Source: CBCXVS01 sp965178525 (GTDB lineage Bacteria; Tectomicrobia; Entotheonellia; Entotheonellales; Entotheonellaceae). Taken from it: DNA of 10,757 nt. The stretch is from assembly GCA_965178525.1 (NCBI GenBank), contig CBCXVS010000265.1:1-10757 (forward strand). Direction: 5' to 3'. Within the stretch, counting starts at the first letter, position 1. The number at the start of each line of letters is the position of its first letter. A model generated the notes under the pieces. It was not told the DNA's origin. It searched no databases and saw only the letters and a list, made by a program, of their open reading frames with translations. Below, piece by piece: positions 1-5,739 of the stretch. The translations under genes and the position numbers were made by a program.

Positions 1-5
1 GCGAT

Positions 6-23
6 AGGTCCGCACACGGACCT
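6..23 (-). terminator. Hairpin downstream of the first gene, possible terminator
   Basis: AGGTCCG (6-12) and CGGACCT (17-23) are perfect inverted repeats around a 4-nt loop. They begin about 30 nt past the stop codon of the minus-strand gene at 56-619. A 7-bp GC-rich stem in this place suits a transcription terminator. However, no T-tract follows on the minus strand within the few bases left before the window edge, so an intrinsic terminator is not demonstrated. Confidence 0.35.
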
Positions 24-55
24 GCATTTCCTTCAACTGGTTCAAACCACTTAAG

Positions 56-619
56 TTAGGCGTCTTCAGGTCGCACGATCAGGTCCCAATATTCGGGGCC
101 TTCGGCGGTGAAACTGATGCGGCGAACGCGGCCGTTCTCGTCCTTATCCGTATGCCATTCGAGATATTCGTCTTGCTGGCGTTCCCGGAGAATCACCGGC
201 GTGCCAAAATCTGGCTGATTATTTCGATCGGCGAACATGGGCACGCTGAATTGCGGATCAAATCGTTCGTTCTCCAGCCGTGGCACGGCATTGCCCGCCG
301 CATCGAGGAGAACCGCGATGTTGTACACAAAAGGCAACAACGTTTGAGCCGTCTCATAAGCCTCAGGCCAACGGCTGGGGTCGCCGTCGGTGCCGTAAAA
401 GGCTTCGATGCCGCGCGGAAATCCGGCCCAGGAGGTATCCGCAGGCGTCGGTTGCGCCCCACTAGGCGGACTGAGCGGATGGAACAGACGCGTCGTTCGG
501 GTCGCGTCGAGAGCGCGGGTAATGAACGCATTGAGGCGTGCATCCCAAGCCTCTTTGAGGGTTTGGGGGGCAGCCGCTTGATCAAAGTCGTTTAGATTTG
601 CCGGAGCTGATAGAAGCAT
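56..619 (-). CDS. Hypothetical protein, 187 aa, no recognised domain
   Basis: I do not recognise this protein. The ATG at 619 is chosen because GGGAGGA stands about five bases upstream and a promoter-like TTGACA lies at 696-701. An in-frame ATG at 661 has no ribosome binding site and would leave almost no leader. The product is soluble-looking, with no signal peptide or membrane segment. It has a Pro/Ala-rich first third, then aromatic-rich segments (WAGFPRGIEAFYGTDGDP; PEAYETAQTLLPFVYNIAVL). A charged C-terminus contains DEYLEWHTDKDENGRVRRIS and then EGPEYWD, which looks like a small beta-rich conserved module. It ends only about eight residues after that motif, so a C-terminal truncation relative to relatives is possible. 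It appears monocistronic. No function is proposed. Confidence 0.7.
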   Translation of the reverse strand: MLLSAPANLNDFDQAAAPQTLKEAWDARLNAFITRALDATRTTRLFHPLSPPSGAQPTPADTSWAGFPRGIEAFYGTDGDPSRWPEAYETAQTLLPFVYNIAVLLDAAGNAVPRLENERFDPQFSVPMFADRNNQPDFGTPVILRERQQDEYLEWHTDKDENGRVRRISFTAEGPEYWDLIVRPEDA

Positions 620-673
620 GACATCCTCCCGAAAAAGGCATGAATTGACGTTAGCAAGCACAGCAGATTGACG

Positions 674-701
674 TATTTATGCAGGTGAGACATGCTGTCA
701 A
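674..701 (-). promoter_or_regulatory. Putative sigma70 promoter for the 56-619 gene
   Basis: On the minus strand a perfect TTGACA (701-696) is followed after 16 nt by TAAATA (679-674). The -10 box is weak. The predicted transcript would start near 667, giving a leader of about 48 nt before the ATG at 619. This favours that start over the ATG at 661. Between promoter and start lie two copies of ATTGACGT (plus strand, 644-651 and 667-674), which could be an operator. Confidence 0.45.
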
Positions 702-1084
702 TGCTTACGCCCGTTCATCGTCGGCACATGGCCGGCTGACCGTCTGCCAATTTATTGTGCGCGGTTGTCTCTCCGGTGCACCACAACTGGCGATAACCAA
801 AGCAACACGGCACACGACACGGTCGATTGCATGATTCCAAGCGTCTCAAAATAAACGATGTGCTATCGGGCTAGACGTCACGAAGATAAACGATAAGCGG
901 TTCGTCCGCAAGGAGCAAAAAGAGCCCCCTGTTTTGACATCATTGCTGTGAGGTTTGCTTTCGGGGGAACTCGCTGATGGCACAGCCCCATAACCTGCGG
1001 CGTGTCGTACAGAGCACAGTTTGCGAAGTTCTCGCAGATCGTCATGGGTGAGGTCTTCTTGCACGAGTTCGTGATTCGAGATCG

Positions 1085-1109
1085 AAAAATAAATCGGTCC
1101 CCTTTTTCC
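1085..1109. repeat. Motif resembling the end of a REP-associated (Y1) transposase unit
   Basis: An A/T run (AAAAATAAAT, 1085-1094) is followed directly by CGGTCCCCTTTTTCC (1095-1109). Read on the minus strand this is a GGAAAAAGGGGACC block followed by an ATTTATTTTT tail. From general knowledge, this block recurs beside solo IS200-like/RAYT transposase genes in many genomes. No transposase ORF remains here, so at most this is a vestige. The link to RAYT elements is recall, not a search result. Confidence 0.4.
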
Positions 1110-1140
1110 AATGGTGTGATAGAATCGGGGTGGAAGTTGG

Positions 1141-1176
1141 CAGAGTGTGAATGCAGAGTGTGAATAGGGAATAGGG
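1141..1176. repeat. Nested short tandem repeats
   Basis: Two 13-bp units starting CAGAGTGTGAAT (1141-1153 and 1154-1166, one mismatch at the last base) run into two perfect 7-bp units AATAGGG (1163-1169 and 1170-1176). They look like replication-slippage products. They immediately precede the left arm of the inverted repeat at 1174-1256. Confidence 0.75.
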
Positions 1177-1256
1177 TCACATCTTTAAATTTCACTTTCT
1201 AGTCATACGTATGTGGCCAAACAATAAACCCAAATTAAAATTTAAAGATGGACCCC
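1174..1256. repeat. AT-rich inverted repeat downstream of the SMP-30 gene
   Basis: ATCTTTAAATTT (1181-1192) is perfectly complementary to AAATTTAAAGAT (1238-1249). The arms extend outward as GGGTCAC (1174-1180) against GGACCCC (1250-1256) with one unpaired base, giving nearly 19-bp arms around a loop of about 45 bp. The structure lies 20 bp beyond the stop of the minus-strand SMP-30 gene, so it could act in termination. The GGGGTCC-type ends suggest a small mobile-repeat (MITE- or REP-like) origin. Confidence 0.6.
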
Positions 1257-1275
1257 GTAATTTACTGGAGACTAG

Positions 1276-2172
1276 TTAAAGCGCCCCACGCGGCACCGGG
1301 ATGCCGGGAATGTTCATCCGGATCCGTCCTAACGTATCCCAGGTGGTGAAATACAGGGTTTGCCAATCATTATCGCCCCAGGCGACGTTCGTCGTCTGGG
1401 CTCCCGGCGCCACCGTGCCCAGATGGGTTCCGGCGCTGTCGAATATCCAGATGCCGCCCGGACCGGTGCAGTAGACGTTGCCTTCCACATCGACCTTCAT
1501 ACCATCGGGAACGCCGATGCGATCGTCCTCGAGGGTGGCGAACACACGGTCCGTGGCCATGGCCAGCAACCCATTGTCCTCTACGTCGAAGGCGCGAATG
1601 TGGCCACGGCGAGAGTCGTTGACATAGAGAATGCGCTCATCCGGCGAAAACGCTAGGCCATTGGGCACGACGAAATCCCACACCAACACATGTATCGACC
1701 CCAGGTCTGAGGAGACACGGTACACGCCGCAAAAATCCAACTCGGATTCGATACGCCCCAACCCGGGATCGGTGAAGTAGATACTGCCATCGGATTTCAC
1801 CACGACATCGTTCGGCCGATTCAAGCGGCGGCTCTTGTAATGGTTCGCCACCACCGTGAGGCTGCCGTCATGCTCCCAGCGCGTGACGCGGCGCGCCAGG
1901 TGTTCACAAGCAATGAGCCGGCCCTGCCGGTCGCGGGTGAGGCCATTGGCCTCATTCGTCGGTTCGTAAAACAGCGTACAGCCCTCGCGGGATGACCACT
2001 TCATACGCCGATTATGGCCGATATCACTGAAGAGGACATGGCCCTCTTCATGCCACCACACCGGCCCCTCAGCCGGACCGGCCGCACCGCCAAAGCCGCT
2101 GGCCAGCTCCTCGATCTGTCGGTTCACATCGACGATACGATCCAATCCCGGCGCGTGTTTTTCGATCGGCAT
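1276..2172 (-). CDS. SMP-30/gluconolactonase/LRE-family hydrolase, 298 aa
   Basis: This is a six-bladed beta-propeller metalloenzyme of the SMP-30/gluconolactonase/LRE family. Members hydrolyse sugar lactones or related esters in the cytoplasm with one divalent metal. The likely metal and catalytic ligands are visible: E35 in AEGPVWW, N121 in RPNDVVV, N171 in VPNGLAFSPDE and D223 in VPDGMKVD. Typical blade motifs occur at FTDPGLG, ILYVNDS and GNVYCTGPGGIWIF. The length of about 300 residues is normal and the protein looks complete. The ATG at 2172 is chosen because GGAAGGAG stands about six bases upstream. A longer in-frame ORF to 2280 would overrun the predicted promoter at 2251-2280. The gene diverges from the DinB gene and appears monocistronic. 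The exact substrate cannot be read from sequence. Confidence 0.93.
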   Translation of the reverse strand: MPIEKHAPGLDRIVDVNRQIEELASGFGGAAGPAEGPVWWHEEGHVLFSDIGHNRRMKWSSREGCTLFYEPTNEANGLTRDRQGRLIACEHLARRVTRWEHDGSLTVVANHYKSRRLNRPNDVVVKSDGSIYFTDPGLGRIESELDFCGVYRVSSDLGSIHVLVWDFVVPNGLAFSPDERILYVNDSRRGHIRAFDVEDNGLLAMATDRVFATLEDDRIGVPDGMKVDVEGNVYCTGPGGIWIFDSAGTHLGTVAPGAQTTNVAWGDNDWQTLYFTTWDTLGRIRMNIPGIPVPRGAL

Positions 2173-2250
2173 ACGTCGCTCCTTCCGTGCAGGCTGCTTG
2201 CTGTAGATATCTCTAGGCACAAAGGCTCTTTCTTGTCTGGACGTGGGCCG

Positions 2251-2280
2251 ATTGTATCGACGGGAGAGCCTTAGAGTCAA
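2251..2280 (-). promoter_or_regulatory. Putative sigma70 promoter for the SMP-30 gene
   Basis: On the minus strand, TTGACT (2280-2275) is separated by 18 nt from TACAAT (2256-2251). Each box differs from consensus at one position. Transcription would start near 2243, giving a leader of about 70 nt before the ATG at 2172. This is one of the best-looking promoters in the window. Confidence 0.6.
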
Positions 2281-2307
2281 GCACGGAACGCAGAGGTTGT
2301 CATGGGG

Positions 2308-2340
2308 GGCATTTCATGCCAGCATAGGTCTGCTTATCAT
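2308..2340 (+). promoter_or_regulatory. Possible promoter and small operator for the DinB gene
   Basis: A TATCAT -10-like box (2335-2340) lies about 40 nt before the DinB start codon. The box 17 nt upstream (TTTCAT) is poor. A short perfect palindrome, GGCAT-TTC-ATGCC (2308-2320), overlaps this -35 area and could bind a regulator. The evidence is weak and rests on position and the -10 match. Confidence 0.3.
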
Positions 2341-2381
2341 CCGAACCATACCCATCGTGCTGAGACGCAAAGGAGTATGAC

Positions 2382-2900
2382 ATGGCTCTGAAGGACTTCA
2401 TCCAAAACAGTTTCGATCGGCATTATGCCGCCTTGATGCGCGCCGTGGAGGATCTGACACCTGAGGAGCTGGCCTGGCGGCCGGGACCGGAGTCCCATTC
2501 CATCGGATTCGTCGTGTGGCACTATGGGCGCGCCCTCGATCTCTGGATACAGACCCTGACCAAGAGCGCGCCGCAGCTGTGGGAGTCGGAATGGGCTCAA
2601 AAGTTCAACCGCCCCCCCGATCCCAACGACCTCGGCTTCGGATACACCGCGGAGCAGTTGGCGACGTTCACGCTGCCTGACCCCACCGTGCTGCTGGGCT
2701 ATGCCGAAGCCATGCGCGCCAACACCATGGCCTACCTCGAGGGATTGGACGATACGGCGCTCGAAACCGTGACGATGACCCGCCGGGATGGCGAACGCAT
2801 CCCGTTGGCTGCGATGTTCGAAATGCTGATTTGGGAAGTGAATCAACACGGCGGACAGGCCGCCTACATCCGCGGGATGCAGCGCGGCCTTGGGCAGTGA
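2382..2900 (+). CDS. DinB-superfamily (DinB/YfiT-like) protein, 172 aa
   Basis: The protein fits the DinB/YfiT four-helix bundle. This is a metal-binding fold that includes thiol-dependent S-transferases and many damage- or stress-associated proteins of unknown reaction. Visible features are an N-terminal helix (FIQNSFDRHYAALMRAVEDL), the LTPEELAWRPGPESHSIGFV segment that marks the family, the first metal His H47 in VWHYGRALD, and the C-terminal EVNQHGGQAAYIRG helix with H156. The H-x3-H pair of many members is E152-x3-H156 here, a substitution seen in some branches. The ATG at 2382 has AAAGGAG (2369-2375) six bases upstream. The gene is complete and converges with the amidohydrolase gene downstream. 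The biochemical role is unknown. Confidence 0.88.
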   Translation: MALKDFIQNSFDRHYAALMRAVEDLTPEELAWRPGPESHSIGFVVWHYGRALDLWIQTLTKSAPQLWESEWAQKFNRPPDPNDLGFGYTAEQLATFTLPDPTVLLGYAEAMRANTMAYLEGLDDTALETVTMTRRDGERIPLAAMFEMLIWEVNQHGGQAAYIRGMQRGLGQ

Positions 2901-2909
2901 GCCAGGAAG

Positions 2910-2933
2910 AGGGGCACGGCGCGCCGTGCCCCT
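2910..2933. repeat. Perfect 24-bp GC-rich palindrome between convergent genes
   Basis: AGGGGCACGGCG (2910-2921) is followed directly by its exact reverse complement CGCCGTGCCCCT (2922-2933), with no spacer. It lies 10 bp after the DinB stop and before the convergent amidohydrolase stop. It could serve as a bidirectional terminator, although no T-run follows. From general knowledge, very similar palindromes of the GGGGCACGG...CCGTGCCCC type are dispersed in many copies in some bacterial genomes. It may therefore be one copy of an interspersed repeat family. Confidence 0.7.
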
Positions 2934-2978
2934 ACTTATGTATCCACGGCTGGGGATGTGATGTAATTTTTGATCCTG

Positions 2979-3024
2979 AGCTGAAAACTGAGAGCTGACA
3001 GCTAAAAACTGACAGCTAAAAGCT
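2979..3024. repeat. Degenerate tandem repeat of AGCTGA/AAACTGAC units
   Basis: The stretch is built from variants of AGCTGAAAACTGA, AGAGCTGAC, AGCTAAAAACTGAC and AGCTAAAAGCT, a head-to-tail purine-biased repeat with units of about 10-14 bp. Its right end runs into the TAG stop (3023-3025) of the minus-strand amidohydrolase gene. Similar AGCTGAAAGCTGA repeats are familiar between genes in several environmental bacteria (recall, not a search). Confidence 0.6.
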
Positions 3025-4156
3025 ACACGGCAAACCCATACAGCTTGGCGGCGTTCTCACAGGTGATTTTACGCCGCACATCAGCAGAGACACGGCCCAG
3101 ATCCGCTTCAATCACCTGCAGGGAATCCGGCCAGATGCCATCGGGGTGGGGATAATCCGAGCCCCAGATGATATTGTCTTCGCCCACGAGATGGATCATA
3201 TCGGCGATGGTCGTCTCGTGTTGATAGGTCGTATACCCTTGGCGCCGCCACAACTCGCTCGGTTTCAGCTTAAAGTTCAGATCCTCAAACTGGTCCTCGT
3301 ACTCCTCGTCCATGCGTGACAGCACGTACGGAATCCAGCTCGCGCCGCATTCGCCCAGGACAAACTTCATGCCCGGATAGCGATCCAAGGCGCCGGAAAA
3401 GACAATACCGGCGAGGAATTCGGCCCCTGCGATCTGGAACAGGGTCAGCGCCGTGCCGCGCACCTGCGCCGCGTATTCCTTCGCCATCTCATCGCTGTCG
3501 GGCCGGCGCATGGCGTAGCCCGTAGTGTGAAAGGAGACGGGAATGCCGGTCTCGTCCGCCGCGGCCCACACCGGGTCCTAATCCCGGTGCCAGATCGGTT
3601 TGACGGCAGTGGAGACGGCGAAATCCGCCCCCTTCAAGCCCATCTTAGCGGACCGCCGCAGCTCGGTGGCCGCCGCTTCGGGGTCGTCGTTGGGAATGCA
3701 GGCCAGCGCCGCCAACCGGTTGGGATGCGTCTTGCAGAAATCCGCGGCCCAGTCGTTGTAGATCTCATATACCACGCGGAGCAAATCCCGATCTTGCAAG
3801 AGCCGGCTGATGCCCAGAATGCCGTACATCACTTCGGCCGCAATGCCGTCGATGTCCTGATCTTTGATGCGCAGCTCCGCGGTTGTCGGGTGCGGGTCGC
3901 CGTCGAAAAAGCCCAATTCGAACATGCGATCCGTGTGCTTCGAGACCCCGCGCTGCGGCGGCTCCAGATTGGCCAGCAAGCCAAACGGCTGCTTCGCCAG
4001 GTCGCGTCCCTCGGCAAACCAGTGCTTGCCTTCCGGCGTCTCGACCACGTGCGGCACCTGATCTTTCCACTTTGCCGGGGCATTGGAGACAAACAGGTCG
4101 TGTGGCAACCATCGCAGGTCAATATGCCCGTCGCCGGATATTACCTTGTGTTCCAT
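3023..4156 (-). pseudogene. Amidohydro_2-family (COG2159) gene interrupted by an in-frame TAG
   Basis: Two minus-strand ORFs in the same frame (4156-3578 and 3577-3023) form one 377-codon amidohydrolase of the ACMSD/gamma-resorcylate-decarboxylase-like Amidohydro_2 group. These are TIM-barrel, metal-dependent hydrolases or decarboxylases. Metal-site motifs are D9-G-H11 (SGDGHIDL), H210 (PVSFHTTGY) and D334 (IIWGSDYPHPDGIWP), with GECGASW near residue 269. Codon 193, at 3580-3578, is TAG between WHRD and DPVWAAADETG. Family members usually read WHxxWDPLW here, so a single TGG-to-TAG change explains the break. No frameshift is present and the rest is intact. The ATG at 4156 has GGAAGGGAG upstream. 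The remaining ORFs give a truncated 192-aa N-half and, if the GTG at 3571 is used, a 182-aa C-half. Sequencing error and readthrough are alternatives to true inactivation. Confidence 0.85.
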
Positions 4157-4188
4157 GGTGCTCCCTTCCTTTAGCAAGGTGATGGTGT

Positions 4189-4210
4189 GCGGCTTGTCAG
4201 CCGCATTATA
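4189..4210 (-). promoter_or_regulatory. Possible promoter with overlapping palindrome upstream of the amidohydrolase
   Basis: On the minus strand a perfect TATAAT (4210-4205) lies about 50 nt before the ATG at 4156. No good -35 box is seen (GGGAAG at the 17-nt spacing). Immediately downstream is a perfect inverted repeat, GCGGCT-GACA-AGCCGC (4204-4189), which would overlap the transcription start and could be an operator. It could also act as a weak hairpin after the MscS gene, which ends 34 bp upstream. So the amidohydrolase may have its own promoter rather than depend on mscS transcription. Confidence 0.4.
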
Positions 4211-4243
4211 CAACCATTGTGGGGCGTCTTCCCAGCGCCTTCT

Positions 4244-5536
4244 TTACGAGACCGGGTCTAGGCGATCCCGGCGGTCGCTCTCCGCGTCGCTCACCACATG
4301 CTGGTACATATGGATATCGCGTTGAGGAAATGGAATGGACAAGCCCACCGCGTCGAAACGTTCCTTCACGGCCCGTGTGACGTCCCGATACACGGTGTAG
4401 TAATCGTCATAGGTGGCCACCCACGGGCGCACAATAAAATTGATGGACGAATCGGCCAACTCATTCATCTTGACGACGGGCGCCGGGTCTGCCGGCACGA
4501 GGGGGTGGGTGGTGACGATCTCTTCGAGGGTCTGCTCGGCGGTGGCGAGGTCATCGCGGTAGCTGATGCCGAACACCATATCCACACGCCGAGTGTCACT
4601 GCCAGTGATATTGGTGATAATACCGGCCCACACGGCGCTGTTGGGCACGACCACGGTCTGATTGTCGGGCGTTTTGAGAATCGTGGAGACGAGCGTGGTC
4701 GCGTGTACCGTGCCACGGGTTCCGGCGATGCTGACGTAATGCCCGATGTCATAAGGCTGGTAGATGATGATCATCACACCAGACGCGAAATTACTCAGCG
4801 TTCCTTGTAAAGCAAAGGCGACAATGAACCCGACCGCGCCAATGGCGGCTAAAAAGGGACCGATCTGTACGCCGAGTGCGGCGAGGAGGATGATAATCCC
4901 GAGAAGAAAGGAGATGTTGCGCACGGTGTTGGCCAGAAAATTCGTCAAGAGTTCGGACGTTTCCGCCACGGCGGACATCGCGGTCGCAACGAACCGGCCC
5001 AAGATCTTGGAGATAATTCTGAACACGATGAGCGCCACGATAACCCAGAGGATGGTGGTCGCCCACCGCACGCCGCCCTCGGGCGATGTGAGCCAGGCCC
5101 ATATCCAACTGAGCAGATTCGTCACGTTCCCTTGTAGGCTGGTCACGGCACGGATGTAAGCCTCGTAATCATTCACGTCTCCGCCTTTGTTACGCAGCCC
5201 TCTGACGACGACTTCGAAACGGTTGATGATGCCTTGCCGCTCAGCAAACAACGCTTTGATCTTGGCCTTGTCCTCTCCGGCAATTTGCGCTTCGCTCGTC
5301 GCCTTGACTTTTTGCTGCAGAACGATGAGCCAGCCCTCAGCTTCGCTGACCAACTGCTCTTTGGTCAAGGGCAGCAGCTGCAGCCGCAGGTCCTCTAGAG
5401 GGATGGTCGGATTGTCCACGGCCTTCGGCGGCGGCTTTTTCGGGGTCTCTCGCTCCTCGGCATGGGCGCCCCACGTGTGGAGAGCGACGGCGAAGATCAC
5501 GATGGTCAATGCGACCATGATCCGACAGGGTTGCAT
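4244..5536 (-). CDS. MscS-family mechanosensitive ion channel, 430 aa
   Basis: This is a small-conductance mechanosensitive channel of the MscS family, a membrane-tension-gated pore that releases solutes on osmotic downshock. A signal peptide is clear (hydrophobic 6-20, AHA-EE cleavage near 26). It is followed by a Pro/Lys-rich linker and a periplasmic helical, probably coiled-coil region (about 48-115). Membrane helices lie near 160-178, 207-224 and 226-260. The last is the pore-lining helix with the FLAAIGAVGFIVAFALQGTL and NFASGVMIII pattern, leading to YDIGHYVSI. The beta-domain (VVVPNSAVWAGIITNIT, about 295-311) and the alpha/beta cap ending LSIPFPQRDIHM (399-410) are present. The ATG at 5536 has AAAGGAG upstream. 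The longer in-frame start at 5608 would spoil the signal peptide. It lies upstream of the amidohydrolase on the same strand with an 87-bp gap, so cotranscription is possible. Confidence 0.94.
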   Translation of the reverse strand: MQPCRIMVALTIVIFAVALHTWGAHAEERETPKKPPPKAVDNPTIPLEDLRLQLLPLTKEQLVSEAEGWLIVLQQKVKATSEAQIAGEDKAKIKALFAERQGIINRFEVVVRGLRNKGGDVNDYEAYIRAVTSLQGNVTNLLSWIWAWLTSPEGGVRWATTILWVIVALIVFRIISKILGRFVATAMSAVAETSELLTNFLANTVRNISFLLGIIILLAALGVQIGPFLAAIGAVGFIVAFALQGTLSNFASGVMIIIYQPYDIGHYVSIAGTRGTVHATTLVSTILKTPDNQTVVVPNSAVWAGIITNITGSDTRRVDMVFGISYRDDLATAEQTLEEIVTTHPLVPADPAPVVKMNELADSSINFIVRPWVATYDDYYTVYRDVTRAVKERFDAVGLSIPFPQRDIHMYQHVVSDAESDRRDRLDPVS

Positions 5537-5664
5537 GGCGTGCTCCTTTCCTCTTTCTGCCCATTGGCGCGGTGCGACTTCCGTCGCCGCGCGATGCAAC
5601 GCTAGCACGACAACTCAAGGCATACCAAGATACTACGCTGGATCCGCATATCTTTCCGCAGAAA

Positions 5665-5693
5665 TTGCTGGTGTCGCAGGCGTGTGCTACCAT
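5665..5693 (+). promoter_or_regulatory. Putative extended -10 promoter for the TIR gene
   Basis: TTGCTG (5665-5670) is followed after exactly 17 nt by TACCAT (5688-5693), preceded by TGC, which makes an extended -10 element. It lies about 45 nt before the TIR start at 5740, within the 203-bp gap between the divergent mscS and TIR genes. The hexamers are imperfect (3/6 and 4/6), so spacing and position carry much of the support. Confidence 0.4.
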
Positions 5694-5739
5694 GGCCGCA
5701 CGTGACCTGAGCGATCATCTTGTAATGGAGGGACAAGCC

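Larger units (their letters stand above)
702..1275. other. Gene-free region with decayed repeat and mobile-element debris
   Basis: No credible gene is visible. Two overlapping minus-strand ORFs (846-1064 and 878-1195) have no ribosome binding site, no recognisable domain and low-complexity composition. The right half (about 1085-1260) contains short tandem repeats, an AT-rich inverted repeat, and a motif resembling the ends of IS200-like/REP-associated (Y1) transposase units. The left half, about 702-845, shows nothing I can name. Confidence 0.5.

Noticed and set aside
1..66. Alternative minus-strand frame open to the window edge past the first gene's stop, suggesting a frameshifted C-terminus
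   Set aside because: Only about 20 codons are visible before the edge and I cannot match them to any family. The hairpin at 6-23 also lies within it. Not enough evidence for a frameshift.
846..1195. Two overlapping minus-strand ORFs in the intergenic region (72 and 105 aa)
   Set aside because: No ribosome binding site, no recognisable domain, unusual composition and overlap with repeats. I could not find transposase motifs in any frame.
2337..2849. Minus-strand ORF of 170 aa opposite the DinB gene
   Set aside because: It is an antisense shadow of a gene with ribosome binding site and domain support on the plus strand.
3527..4174. Plus-strand ORF of 215 aa over the amidohydrolase gene
   Set aside because: It is the antisense shadow of a gene with clear family motifs, and its product has no recognisable domain.
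5572..5739. Upstream in-frame extension of the TIR ORF to an ATG at 5572
   Set aside because: It overlaps the mscS leader and the predicted promoter, has no ribosome binding site, and the family starts right at the VSVFYSYSH strand. The ATG at 5740 behind GGAGGGA is better.
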